Origin: an uncultured Bacteroidota bacterium
Lineage (GTDB): Bacteria > Bacteroidota > Bacteroidia > Bacteroidales > P3
Assembly: GCA_902783595.1 (NCBI GenBank)
Contig: CACZRR010000039.1
Location: forward strand, 1 to 39,211
Reading direction: 5' to 3'
Length of the DNA stretch: 39,211 nucleotides
Below, one piece after another: positions 8,657 to 17,563 of this stretch (within the stretch, counting starts at the first letter, position 1; every line of letters starts with the position of its first letter). A model generated the notes under the pieces. The model made no database searches, had not been told where the DNA came from, and saw nothing but the letters and a program-made list of their open reading frames with translations. The position numbers and the translations under genes were made by a program.

Positions 8657-9934
8657 CTACTCTACATTGAGAATATAGTAGTTCTTCTTTCCTTTCTGCA
8701 CCAAGATGCAGCCGCTGGCAAGGATGTCGGAGGCGTTGAGGACACAACCATCAGCAACCTTTTGCTTGTTCACACTGATGCTATTTTGCTTCAACTCCCG
8801 GCGTATCTCACCTTTACTGGCGAACATTCCCACCTCGGCGGCCAAGTCGACCAATGAGACGCCTGCTGCAATGGTTGCACGGCTAACGCCATACTGCGGA
8901 ACGCCATCAAAGACACTCATGAGGGTTTCTCTGTCTAAGCTATTGAGTTGCTCTGTTGTAGCTTTTCCAAAGAGCAATTCACTGGCGGCGATAGCGGTGT
9001 TGTAAGCTTCTTCACCGTGAACACGGACGGTGATATCCTTTGCCAGGGCTTTCTGAAGGATACGCTGTTCAGGAGCTTCCGCGTGTTGTTTCTCAAGGGT
9101 TTCAATTTCCTCCCTCGAGAAGAGCGTGAAGATACGGATATACTTGGCGGTATCGACATCGGAGCAGTTGAGCCAGAACTGGTAGAATTTATAGGGGCTG
9201 GTCTTGGCGGGGTCAAGCCATACGTTGCCGCCTTCGGTCTTGCCGAATTTGGTACCGTCGGCTTTGGTGATAAGAGGGCAAGTGAGAGCAAACGCCTCAC
9301 CACCTTCCATACGCCGGATAAGCTCGGTGCCGGTGGTAATATTGCCCCACTGGTCACTACCGCCCATCTGCAGTTTACATCCTTTCGTGCGATAGAGCGT
9401 CAGAAAATCGTAGCCCTGCAGCAACTGATAACTAAACTCGGTGAACGAGATTCCCGTCTCCATGCGTTTCTTTACGCTATCCTTGGTCATCATGTAGTTG
9501 ACAGTAATATGCTTGCCCACATCGCGAATAAAATCAAGGAAAAGGTAGTCCTTCATCCAGTCATAGTTGTTGCATATCTCTGCCCCATTGACGGGATTGT
9601 CAAAATCAAGGAATCGGCTAAGTTGCTTGCGTATGCACTGCACATTGTGCTGTATTTCCTCCACCGTGAGGAGCTTGCGCTCCTGGGCCTTGAAAGAGGG
9701 ATCGCCAATCATACCCGTGGCGCCACCGACAACTGCCAAGGGCTTATGACCGGCCATCTGGAGGTGTTTGAGAAGCATAATAGACACAAGATGACCGATA
9801 TGCAGCGAGTCAGCAGTGGGATCTATACCCACGTATGCTGTGGTCATTTCCTTGGCGAGCTGCTCCTCGGTGCCAGGCATGATATCATGTATCATTCCGC
9901 GCCAACGTAGCTCTTGGACGAGATTCTTGTTCAT
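8657..9934 (-). CDS. tyrS: Tyrosyl-tRNA synthetase
   Basis: The 425-residue protein has the length and layout of bacterial TyrRS. It contains the class I signature in the form LHIGHLVSI (HIGH motif) near residue 43, the QLLQGYDF and [11 protein letters not shown] substrate-binding segments, and KFGKTE as the KMSKS-like loop. A C-terminal S4-like RNA-binding domain follows ([17 protein letters not shown]). The enzyme charges tRNA-Tyr in the cytoplasm. The gene is convergent with the thioesterase, with no bases between the two stops. The short upstream region (9935-9988) shows no convincing TAnnTTTG box. Nothing is truncated. Confidence 0.97.
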   Translation of the reverse strand: MNKNLVQELRWRGMIHDIMPGTEEQLAKEMTTAYVGIDPTADSLHIGHLVSIMLLKHLQMAGHKPLAVVGGATGMIGDPSFKAQERKLLTVEEIQHNVQCIRKQLSRFLDFDNPVNGAEICNNYDWMKDYLFLDFIRDVGKHITVNYMMTKDSVKKRMETGISFTEFSYQLLQGYDFLTLYRTKGCKLQMGGSDQWGNITTGTELIRRMEGGEAFALTCPLITKADGTKFGKTEGGNVWLDPAKTSPYKFYQFWLNCSDVDTAKYIRIFTLFSREEIETLEKQHAEAPEQRILQKALAKDITVRVHGEEAYNTAIAASELLFGKATTEQLNSLDRETLMSVFDGVPQYGVSRATIAAGVSLVDLAAEVGMFASKGEIRRELKQNSISVNKQKVADGCVLNASDILASGCILVQKGKKNYYILNVE

Positions 9935-9988
9935 AGTTGGGATAATATGAGTCGTATAATTACTATAAATATGATACCTATATTTAAT

Positions 9989-10025
9989 AAAGGAGGTGCT
10001 CGTCGTACGGGCGGCACCTCCTTTT
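9989..10025 (-). terminator. Intrinsic terminator of the T9SS cargo gene
   Basis: AAAGGAGGTGC (9989-9999) and GCACCTCCTTT (10014-10024) form an 11-bp perfect stem with a 14-base loop. On the minus strand the stem runs into TTTATTAAATAT. It sits 29 bases beyond the stop of the secreted protein gene and would insulate tyrS from it. Confidence 0.85.
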
Positions 10026-10053
10026 CGGGGTCATCGATGATGTGTGCCGCTTC

Positions 10054-13000
10054 TTAGCGAACAATCATCTTGGCAGTAGCGGTGTTGCCTCCTATGGTGA
10101 CGTTAATCAGATACATCCCCTTGGCCATACCCTGTGTGGCAATGGAGAACTGCTGCTCACCTTCCACCACCTGTCCGAGATCACGGCTCAGCACCATACG
10201 TCCATTGAGGTCGTAGACACGCAGGGCAGCCTTGCCGGCCTCCGCGGCATTGAGTACCAGGTGAGCCTCATCGACAACGGGGTTGGGGAAAAGCATGAGG
10301 TTGTTTACACCATTGGCGTGCACAGTGGGTATGTCGACAAAGTCTGAGGCTTCGGCAATGTCGTTGCTAAAGTCGGTCACATAGCTCATATCCATGAAGA
10401 TGCCGCGACCGTAGGTACCAAAATAGAGGGCACCGGGCCATTTGGTCTTTGCAAAAACATAATTATCTGCAGTGATACCGGTGTGGCCGAGATGACGGCG
10501 GATAGGATAATTCTTCGTCTGCTGGCAGATAGCCGTGACGGGAACACCATAGAGTGCCGAGTCGACGGTCCAAGTATCCGTGGCATCGTCATATACAAAG
10601 AGACCGTCGGATGTGCCAAGGTAGATATTACCGGTATGCTGCTCGACAAGTGCGCTGTAGGCGGGAGTGTAGCTGTGCGACTCACCATCGATCATCACAT
10701 TCACCATATTCACCTGGTAATTACCAGACGCATTTTCCACAATAGCCATCGACTCGCCGGTTTCGCTGTAACGCTCGAAGGTAAGGATGATACGATCCTG
10801 ACCCTCGCGTGGGTCGACAGCGATGCTGCTGATGGGACGGTCAAACCACACACTACCATTCACCTTGATGGTATCAATGGTAAGGGTGGAAACGAGGGAG
10901 TCCTGAATGCTTCTGTTGTCGTTGTTGAAGTCAATATTCTCAAAGCCACTGATGCGGAAAAGCATCGACTTGTTAACTGTGGGATCATTGCTTGTCTTGC
11001 CGTAGGGCACATAGGCACTGGCATAGACAGTGACACCATCGTTGCTGATGACAGCATTGCGGACATACAGGTTGTACACATCTCTGCTTATGGACAAAAC
11101 AGGTGCCCAGAACATACACTTGTCAGGGTGCACCAATTCTTCTGTTGCATCCCATACGCGAGTGAAGTCGGTAGGCTGCCAGCTATACCACACAGCTGAC
11201 TTGCCATAGGAGATACTACCAAGGCTCACACCTGTCTGTTCACCCGTGATTACCATACGTGCCTGTATGGGATTCTTGACAGTGATTGCGGTGCTGGCGA
11301 CGAAATCCTCACCCTCCTTCACCACATAGCCAAAGGGGTAGTCGGCATGACCACGGCTGGTGAGTACAATACTGTCACCGGCCAGTACATGGAATTTGGA
11401 ACCACGATTGGCACCGTTTGACACATCGTTGAGCCACACTTTGGTCCATTCTCCATCCACCTTGCGATATATAAATCCAAGAGTGTCGAGCTTCTGTGTG
11501 ACACTATTCTTGAAGATTGTATCGTGGTCGCTCTCCCAGAGGTACATATTGGAGGCACCATAATTGCCCTTCACCTGGTTAGTGAGGAGCGACGTATCGG
11601 ACGTCCAAGTAGTGGTATTGGTAAAATCAAGGTAGTCGGTATAAGCACGACCAATCTTGGCATTAGCGGACGACGTGAAGATCACACGACGCGAGGTGGG
11701 AAGAACCTGCTGGAACGACGAGGCAGCCGTCTGGGCGCCATCACCATACCACACAACGTTGGCGTTGTGGTTGATCGTAAGAGAACCATTGTCGTACCAC
11801 GACACATTGGAGGTACGGAAAGCGTCGACATTGGTGATGTTAAGATCGTTGACCGTCTCAATCAGCGGGCATGCACTGCCGTTAGCTCCACTAATGAGGG
11901 TACCATCAGCAGCAACAGCGAGACCTGTGATCTGCACATTGTTGAGGCCGTGGCTGGTGTTTTGATAGCTGTAGAAGTTCCTCGTTGAGAACACGCCACC
12001 ATCCGTAGCAATGTAGTAGAGTGTATCGTTCCCCGAAACGGTGTAGAGAACCTGCTGGATACCTGAATGCACAAACGACGAATTGGCCATAACCTGAGTC
12101 ATATAATTGCCGCCGTTAAGCATGGTTTCGCTCGACGAGAGCTGTGTCCAGATGTAGTAAGCATCATCGGAATAGCCTTCGCCCACCCATACATTCTGAC
12201 CAGCCATCACCACATGACGCGGGTTGGCGGGGTCGACGGTGATGGCACCACAATAGAAGCCGTCACCATAGAAAGGCATCACCGTGCTTGAAGTAATGCG
12301 ATGCCAAGTCTGCTCGTTGGTGGTGAGGTACAAACCCTGCAGGTAACCGTTGCTGCCAATCACCATAGCGTAAAGATAGTTATTGTTACTCGGAGCCACA
12401 GCAAAGAGCACATCACCGCTACCAAAGGCAGCATTGGTGGATGTCACATCAACGGGATTACTGAGGGTAGCACGGGTCACATCGCCAATGCGGTAGACGC
12501 GGCCGTCCTTCGAGAAGTAACCCGTACGACGTCCCCGGATGATCTGCACATCACGCACATTGCCGGCAATACCGGGCACGGAGGTGATGCTCTGAACCTG
12601 ACCATTCTGCAGCACAATGCGACGAAGACCGGCACTATTGGTAGCCACGAAAAGGTAAACCTTACCGTCGCGATAGATGTAGTCAATATCATTAACACCA
12701 TCGATATCCTCGGTACCAGGGATAACCTCAAACTGTTCAGTCAATTCCTTCGAAGCATCGAAACAGTAGATACCCATTCCCTTGCGCGACATGGCACTGT
12801 ATTGTGTGGTACCATAACTGTGACGTGTGCTACCAGTGCCAATGTAGATGGTATTGTCACCATCCGCAGCCGATCCCTGCACCATACAGCTGATGGGGAG
12901 TGCAATGTGCAGCCCTTCGGAAGTGACATACGGAACATAATGCCACGAACTGACATCGTTGGCCAAAGCCAAATCTTTCCCCTGCTTCTGGTAAAGATTA

Positions 13001-13221
13001 CGTAAAGTGGTGGCATCGTTCGACTTAACAAAGAGGCCTCCATTGGTGGCTCCCGCATAAATAGTGGAGCCCGAAGCATCCTGATGATCCTGAACGAGGC
13101 TCGAAACGGGACCTCCGACATTATCAGGACCAATTTCATAGAGATTTTGGGCACCCAGAGTGCCGCCTGCCAAAGCCAAAAGGCCTGCAAATAGGCCGAA
13201 AAGTACTTTGTTGGTTTTCAT
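10054..13221 (-). CDS. Secreted beta-propeller-like protein with type IX secretion sorting domain
   Basis: This 1,055-residue exported protein has an N-terminal signal peptide (MKTNKVLFGLFAGLLALAGG, cleavage near GAQ). Recurrent segments such as YAGATNGGLFVKS, YYIATDGGVFSTR and YLGTSDGLFVYDD look like BNR/VPS10-type propeller blades, although no blade count can be given by eye. The last 80 residues contain the type A T9SS tail: LFPNPVVDEAHL, LRVYDLNGRMVLS, and GMYLINVTIGGNTATAKMIVR with the usual final basic residue. In that system cargo crosses the outer membrane through the Por/Gld machinery and is released or anchored at the surface. The binding target or enzymatic activity is unknown. The gene is flanked by its own terminator and promoter, so it is probably monocistronic. 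Confidence 0.88.
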   Translation of the reverse strand: MKTNKVLFGLFAGLLALAGGTLGAQNLYEIGPDNVGGPVSSLVQDHQDASGSTIYAGATNGGLFVKSNDATTLRNLYQKQGKDLALANDVSSWHYVPYVTSEGLHIALPISCMVQGSAADGDNTIYIGTGSTRHSYGTTQYSAMSRKGMGIYCFDASKELTEQFEVIPGTEDIDGVNDIDYIYRDGKVYLFVATNSAGLRRIVLQNGQVQSITSVPGIAGNVRDVQIIRGRRTGYFSKDGRVYRIGDVTRATLSNPVDVTSTNAAFGSGDVLFAVAPSNNNYLYAMVIGSNGYLQGLYLTTNEQTWHRITSSTVMPFYGDGFYCGAITVDPANPRHVVMAGQNVWVGEGYSDDAYYIWTQLSSSETMLNGGNYMTQVMANSSFVHSGIQQVLYTVSGNDTLYYIATDGGVFSTRNFYSYQNTSHGLNNVQITGLAVAADGTLISGANGSACPLIETVNDLNITNVDAFRTSNVSWYDNGSLTINHNANVVWYGDGAQTAASSFQQVLPTSRRVIFTSSANAKIGRAYTDYLDFTNTTTWTSDTSLLTNQVKGNYGASNMYLWESDHDTIFKNSVTQKLDTLGFIYRKVDGEWTKVWLNDVSNGANRGSKFHVLAGDSIVLTSRGHADYPFGYVVKEGEDFVASTAITVKNPIQARMVITGEQTGVSLGSISYGKSAVWYSWQPTDFTRVWDATEELVHPDKCMFWAPVLSISRDVYNLYVRNAVISNDGVTVYASAYVPYGKTSNDPTVNKSMLFRISGFENIDFNNDNRSIQDSLVSTLTIDTIKVNGSVWFDRPISSIAVDPREGQDRIILTFERYSETGESMAIVENASGNYQVNMVNVMIDGESHSYTPAYSALVEQHTGNIYLGTSDGLFVYDDATDTWTVDSALYGVPVTAICQQTKNYPIRRHLGHTGITADNYVFAKTKWPGALYFGTYGRGIFMDMSYVTDFSNDIAEASDFVDIPTVHANGVNNLMLFPNPVVDEAHLVLNAAEAGKAALRVYDLNGRMVLSRDLGQVVEGEQQFSIATQGMAKGMYLINVTIGGNTATAKMIVR

Positions 13222-13274
13222 AAAGTATTAGTAATTAATTTGTTTTATTATTTTCGATATAATCAATTAGCGTA

Positions 13275-13305
13275 CAAAAATACACATTTTTTTCTTTCTC
13301 GCAAA
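13275..13305 (-). promoter_or_regulatory. Bacteroidota promoter of the T9SS cargo gene
   Basis: On the minus strand TTTG (13305-13302) is followed after 19 bases by TATTTTTG (13282-13275). This matches the Bacteroidota sigma-ABfr form TTTG-N19/20-TAnnTTTG. Transcription would start about 50 bases upstream of the start codon at 13221. Confidence 0.75.
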
Positions 13306-13448
13306 ATAAAAACTATATTATTTATATGACAGACGACCATTCGATTTTTTTAAGTAGTTTTTTTCATCCCACACAATAAGTCCTCGAATGGCACGTTAAA
13401 ATGTTCAATTTCAATCCCTTCTCATCCAATCCCCCACCCTTTCTTCCC

Positions 13449-13525
13449 TATAGCTGCTCTATAGCAACTCTATAGCAACTCTATAGTTGCTCTATACCTC
13501 CTCTATAACCGCTCTATAACCCCTC
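13449..13525 (+). repeat. Seven tandem 11-bp repeats in the intergenic region upstream of moxR
   Basis: The units are TATAGCTGCTC, TATAGCAACTC (twice), TATAGTTGCTC, TATACCTCCTC, TATAACCGCTC and TATAACCCCTC. TATA at the start and CTC at the end are invariant while the five central bases vary. The 11-bp spacing is close to one helical turn. The array lies 228 bases upstream of the T9SS cargo start and 178 bases upstream of moxR. No open reading frame of note crosses it. Confidence 0.9.
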
Positions 13526-13533
13526 GCTGTCAG

Positions 13534-13554
13534 ATACTAGTTTCATCCTAGTAT
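13534..13554. repeat. Short inverted repeat next to the 11-bp array
   Basis: ATACTAG (13534-13540) and CTAGTAT (13548-13554) form a 7-bp perfect inverted repeat around a 7-base spacer, 8 bases after the array. The size fits a protein-binding operator better than a terminator, since no T run follows. Confidence 0.45.
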
Positions 13555-13703
13555 GATTGCAGAAAGGGCACATATCACCATGCAGAAAAATCAAAAAAAA
13601 TATTAAAAAGACAATATTCCCATGCAATAGCAGTTAAATACACACCATATAAATAAAAATTCCCGCGCAAGAATCCGACAAAAGAAACAAAAATCATATT
13701 ACC

Positions 13704-14711
13704 ATGGAACCTGTTAACATCCAAGAACTTAACGAACGCATCAATCGCGAAAGCGCTTTCATCGACGTTCTAACGATGGAGGTAGGCAAAAAGATTGTGG
13801 GGCAGCATCACATGGTGGAAAGCCTACTGATAGGCCTGCTAAGCAACGGCCATGTGCTGCTGGAAGGCGTCCCCGGCCTTGCCAAAACCCTCACCATCAC
13901 CACCCTTGCAAATGCCATCGACGCCAAGTTTAGCCGCATCCAGTTCACCCCCGACCTGCTGCCCGCCGATCTCGTCGGCACCATGATCTATAGCCAAAAA
14001 AGTGAATCCTTCCAAGTAAAAAAAGGCCCTATCTTCAGCCACTTCATCCTTGCCGACGAAATCAACCGTGCCCCCGCCAAAGTACAAAGCGCTCTATTGG
14101 AAGCCATGCAAGAACGCCAAGTAACCATCGGTGAACAAACCTTCCCTCTGGCGGAACCTTTCTTGGTGCTGGCCACACAAAACCCCATTGAGCAAGAAGG
14201 CACCTACCCCCTGCCCGAAGCGCAGGTCGACCGCTTCATGCTCAAGGTGGTCATAGGTTATCCTAAACGCGAAGAGGAGCGTCAAATCCTCCACCAAGTT
14301 GTAAACAGCGAGCGCAGCGCAGAAAACAGCGAGCGCAAAACAGCCATCCTAAAACCCGAAGACATCCTTAAAGCGCGGGCATTGGTGCGCGAAGTCTACA
14401 TGGATGAAAAAATCGAGAACTACATCACAGATATCGTCTTCGCCACACGCTACCCCGGACAGTACGGATTAGAGAAGCTGCAACCCATGATCAGCTACGG
14501 TGCCTCGCCTCGTGGTAGTATCAACCTCGCAGCAGCAGCCAAAGCCTATGCCTTTATGAAACGGCGCGGCTACGTCATTCCCGAGGATATTCGCGCCATA
14601 GCCATGGATGTGCTGCGCCACCGCATCGGCCTCACCTACGAGGCGGAAGCCGAAAACATCACTAGCGAGGAACTGGTGAACGAGGTGCTCAACCGAGTGG
14701 ATGTGCCTTGA
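13704..14711 (+). CDS. moxR: MoxR family AAA+ ATPase of the aerotolerance operon
   Basis: The protein has 335 residues, typical of MoxR (AAA_3) ATPases. The Walker A loop reads EGVPGLAKT, the family's variant with Ala before Lys-Thr. The Walker B/sensor region FILADEINRAPAKVQSALLEAMQE and LATQNPIEQEGTYPLPEAQVDRF follow, with an AAA lid domain at the C-terminus. MoxR ATPases act with VWA-domain proteins as chaperone-like assembly factors. Here the gene is followed by DUF58 and VWA genes, the classic MoxR/Bat arrangement, so the partner proteins are probably the DUF58 protein, BatA and BatB. It is the first gene of a long (+) operon. Confidence 0.95.
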   Translation: MEPVNIQELNERINRESAFIDVLTMEVGKKIVGQHHMVESLLIGLLSNGHVLLEGVPGLAKTLTITTLANAIDAKFSRIQFTPDLLPADLVGTMIYSQKSESFQVKKGPIFSHFILADEINRAPAKVQSALLEAMQERQVTIGEQTFPLAEPFLVLATQNPIEQEGTYPLPEAQVDRFMLKVVIGYPKREEERQILHQVVNSERSAENSERKTAILKPEDILKARALVREVYMDEKIENYITDIVFATRYPGQYGLEKLQPMISYGASPRGSINLAAAAKAYAFMKRRGYVIPEDIRAIAMDVLRHRIGLTYEAEAENITSEELVNEVLNRVDVP

Positions 14712-14753
14712 TGCAAAAAACAAGCGTTGCGCCACCGACAAAAAGGATAGGCA

Positions 14754-15617
14754 ATGAATGAGGACATTATAAAAAAAGTTCGGAAAATCGAAATCAAGGC
14801 TCGAGGGTTGTCGCAGCAAATGTTCAGCGGCGAATACCATTCGGCCTTCAAGGGGCGTGGCATGGTGTTTAGCGAAGTGCGCGAGTACCAGTATGGCGAC
14901 GACGTGCGCAACATTGATTGGAACGTCACAGCACGCCTGGCTCACCCCTACGTAAAGGTATTCGAGGAGGAACGCGAGCTAACAGTAATGCTACTCGTCG
15001 ACGTAAGCGGAAGCAACCGATTCGGCACTCACTCGCAGTTCAAAGAAGAATTGGCTGCCGAAGTAGCAGCAACACTGGCGTTCAGCGCCATAGCCAACAA
15101 TGACAAAGTAGGTGTCATCCTCTTCAGCGATCGCATCGAGAAATTCATCCCCCCAAAGAAGGGCCGCACGCACATCCTTCGCATCATCCGCGAACTCATC
15201 ACCTACCGTCCACTGTCGAGTGGCACCGACCTCGGGCAGGCTCTAAAATACTTCACCAATGTCACCAAGAAACGTTGCACAGCCTTCCTTCTCAGCGATT
15301 TCTATGACAGCGGCTACGGCGACGCCCTCAAACTAGCCGTCGCAAAACACGACATAGTGACGCTACGCCTGAGCGACCGGCGCGAAGCTTCACTATCCGA
15401 CTTAGGCATGGTGAAACTCTACGATCCAGAAAGCACACGTACCATATGGGTGGACAGCAGCGACCGTAAAGTTCGCGAAGCCTACGACCACCGATTCAAC
15501 GAACACCGCAATGAGGTGGAGCGCACAATGAAAAAATATGGCATCGACATGGCAACCATGTGGACAGGCGAAGATTTCGTAAAACCTCTGAGAGCAGTGA
15601 TGGCTCGGAGAAGCTGA
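14754..15617 (+). CDS. DUF58 domain protein (VWA-like), aerotolerance operon
   Basis: The protein has 287 residues. The DUF58 core begins with YHSAFKGRGMVFSEVREYQYGDDVRNIDWNVTARL. A VWA-like MIDAS segment (LLVDVSGSNRFG) and SSGTDLGQALKYF follow. No signal peptide or membrane helix is seen, so the protein is likely cytoplasmic and may link the MoxR ATPase to the membrane-bound Bat proteins. An AAAAGGATAGG element precedes the ATG, a better ribosome-binding site than most genes here have. The position between moxR and the membrane-anchored gene is conserved in Bacteroidota bat operons. The molecular function is inferred from context only. Confidence 0.9.
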   Translation: MNEDIIKKVRKIEIKARGLSQQMFSGEYHSAFKGRGMVFSEVREYQYGDDVRNIDWNVTARLAHPYVKVFEEERELTVMLLVDVSGSNRFGTHSQFKEELAAEVAATLAFSAIANNDKVGVILFSDRIEKFIPPKKGRTHILRIIRELITYRPLSSGTDLGQALKYFTNVTKKRCTAFLLSDFYDSGYGDALKLAVAKHDIVTLRLSDRREASLSDLGMVKLYDPESTRTIWVDSSDRKVREAYDHRFNEHRNEVERTMKKYGIDMATMWTGEDFVKPLRAVMARRS

Positions 15618-15649
15618 AATATAGGATATAATAAATCGAAATTGCTACC

Positions 15650-16543
15650 TTGAAAATAAGACATTATATAATCGTAGGATTCCTGGCGCTAGTAGCTGCA
15701 ATCGGCGAAACGCACGGACAAGCTGTCGCCACACTGAGCAGTGACACCATCGTGCTTGGTGACCAAGTCACCCTCTCCATCCAACATGCGCGCAACTACC
15801 CCGGCACCGAGATGCTAAGCCGCGACGGCATCGTAGCGCTAAGCCAGTCTTTCGACACAGTCACCCATACACAAAGCACGGTGCTAACCTCATTCGAACC
15901 AGGACAGCACTTCGTGCACCTGGGCTCCGACGACTCTCTTTCACTCACCGTATTAGACGTCGAGGTGGACACCTCAAGCACCGAAATCCGTGACATAACA
16001 GCCATCGAAAAAATACCCTATACCTTCTGGGAAATTTTCCGCTGGGTATTGCTGGTACTGGCATTGGCGGCGCTTATCTTTGCCGCTTGGTGGATAGTGA
16101 AGCACCGCAAACAGGTGAGCGAGGTTTTCTCTTCATCGGCACCCGTTGACCACCGCAATCCCGAAGAACGAGCCCTCGATCGCCTCAATGCTCTTCGGCA
16201 ACAGCATCTCTGGCAAAACGGAAAAGTAAAGGAATACCATACCGAACTCACTGACAGCGTGCGTACATTCATAGAAGAAAGCACAGGAATACGCGCCACA
16301 GAAATGACCAGCGACGAGACAATCGCCGAAGTGGAACACGGAAAGTGGAATGTGCAGAAAGACCTACTGCGGGGAATTTTCAATACAGCCGACTTGGTAA
16401 AGTTCGCCAAAAGCGAACCCCTACCCCACGAGCACGACCGCTCAATGAACGACGCCGTAACCTTTATCAAAGAACTCTGGCAGCAAGTAAGCCCAAAAGA
16501 TAATACCACCGACGTGACGGGAAAGGAGGCTACCAATGAGTAA
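15650..16543 (+). CDS. Membrane-anchored exported protein of the bat operon, TTG start
   Basis: This 297-residue protein has a signal peptide-like N-terminus (KIRHYIIVGFLALVAAIGE), an extracytoplasmic beta-rich domain to about residue 120, one membrane helix (WVLLVLALAALIFAAWWIV, about 128-147), and a cytoplasmic Lys/Glu-rich C-terminal part. Genes in this position between DUF58 and batA are typical of Bacteroidetes bat operons, but the function is unknown. The start codon is TTG at 15650. The first internal ATG falls after the signal peptide and would destroy it. The 3' end overlaps batA by 8 bases, implying translational coupling. Confidence 0.82.
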   Translation: MKIRHYIIVGFLALVAAIGETHGQAVATLSSDTIVLGDQVTLSIQHARNYPGTEMLSRDGIVALSQSFDTVTHTQSTVLTSFEPGQHFVHLGSDDSLSLTVLDVEVDTSSTEIRDITAIEKIPYTFWEIFRWVLLVLALAALIFAAWWIVKHRKQVSEVFSSSAPVDHRNPEERALDRLNALRQQHLWQNGKVKEYHTELTDSVRTFIEESTGIRATEMTSDETIAEVEHGKWNVQKDLLRGIFNTADLVKFAKSEPLPHEHDRSMNDAVTFIKELWQQVSPKDNTTDVTGKEATNE

Positions 16544-17528
16544 CATCACCTTCGCACATCCCTGGTTGCTCCTAGGGCTGCTACTGATACCACTCATGAT
16601 AGTGTGGTGGATGCTGCGTTACCGCAAACAGGAAGCCGCCCTGCAGCATTCCGACATCACCCTCTTCGACGGCATACCACACAGCTTGCGTGTGCGCCTG
16701 CGCTGGCTACCCTATGCCATGCGCAGCATAGCCATAGCCGCTGCCATCGTGGCACTCGCACGTCCACAGAGTCAACTGAGCCGACAAGAGATGACAGTAG
16801 AAGGCATCGACATCGTTCTGGCCATGGACCTCTCGGGAAGTATGCTCGCCGAAGACTTCCGCCCCAACCGCCTCGAAGCAGCCAAAAAAGTTGCCGCAGA
16901 CTTCATTACCGGACGCCATAGCGACCGTATGGGCTTAGTTGTATTCGCCGGCGAAGCCTTCACCCAGGTACCTCTCACCATCGATCACCAGGTGCTCCTC
17001 AAACAACTCGGCAACCTCAAAAGCGGCACCATGCGCGACGGCACAGCTCTTGGAGACGGCTTGGCAACAGCCATCAACCGCATAAAAGACAGCGAGGCCA
17101 AAAGCAAAGTTATCATACTCATGACCGATGGTGTGAACAACCAAGGCAGCGTGGATCCTCAGAGTGCTGCCGAAATCGCTGCACTCTATGGCATACGCCT
17201 CTACACCATCGGTGTAGGGTCTTTGGGCAAAGCACCCTACCCCTTCCGCGACCAGTTTGGTCGCGTACACTACCAGAACATCGACGTGGAAATTGACGAA
17301 GAGCTCATGCAACGTATGTCAGCATCCACTGATGACGGACGCTATTTCCGCGCCACCAATAAAAAAGCGCTGGAAGAAATATTCAACCAGATTGACGATA
17401 TGGAAAAGAGCAAAATCGACGTCACTCAGTATGCCCAAACACGCGACGAACAAGGGCCTCTGCTATGGATCGCCGTACTATCACTCATTGTCGAAGCGCT
17501 CCTGCGTTGGTATTGGTTGAAAAAATAA
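16536..17528 (+). CDS. batA: BatA: VWA domain membrane protein
   Basis: The 330-residue protein has two N-terminal membrane segments (about 7-28 and 58-76), a VWA domain, and a C-terminal membrane helix (LLWIAVLSLIVEALLRWYWL). The MIDAS metal site is intact: DLSGS at residues 98-102, the Thr-bearing GTMRDGTALGDGLATAI, and the Asp in LMTDGVNN. BatA was first described in the Bacteroides fragilis aerotolerance operon, and VWA-MoxR pairs are thought to assist folding or complex assembly at the envelope. It overlaps the upstream gene by 8 bases. The next gene, batB, follows after 35 bases. Confidence 0.95.
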   Translation: MSNITFAHPWLLLGLLLIPLMIVWWMLRYRKQEAALQHSDITLFDGIPHSLRVRLRWLPYAMRSIAIAAAIVALARPQSQLSRQEMTVEGIDIVLAMDLSGSMLAEDFRPNRLEAAKKVAADFITGRHSDRMGLVVFAGEAFTQVPLTIDHQVLLKQLGNLKSGTMRDGTALGDGLATAINRIKDSEAKSKVIILMTDGVNNQGSVDPQSAAEIAALYGIRLYTIGVGSLGKAPYPFRDQFGRVHYQNIDVEIDEELMQRMSASTDDGRYFRATNKKALEEIFNQIDDMEKSKIDVTQYAQTRDEQGPLLWIAVLSLIVEALLRWYWLKK

Positions 17529-17563
17529 GATAGACTTTTACCCCAAACTATAAACTCTACAAA

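Larger units (their letters stand above)
13222..13703. other. 482-bp divergent intergenic region
   Basis: Apart from the T9SS cargo promoter, the seven 11-bp repeats and the adjacent inverted repeat, this stretch is A/T-rich DNA. No convincing coding frame, RNA gene or TAnnTTTG box facing moxR could be found. The moxR promoter must lie here or in the 13560-13700 part, but it was not identified. Confidence 0.6.

Noticed and set aside
8948..9910. Antisense frame opposite tyrS (320 codons)
   Set aside because: The tyrS frame has clear synthetase motifs, and this frame has none.
10483..13005. Several antisense frames opposite the T9SS cargo gene
   Set aside because: The secreted protein frame has a signal peptide, repeated segments and a sorting tail. 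The antisense frames show only composition shadows.
13449..13525. CRISPR array
   Set aside because: The units are 11 bp with no spacers of 25-40 bp, so it is a simple tandem array. No cas gene was seen.
13222..13703. Chromosomal or plasmid replication origin
   Set aside because: The tandem repeats suggest iterons, but there is no replication initiator gene, DnaA-box cluster or partition gene nearby.
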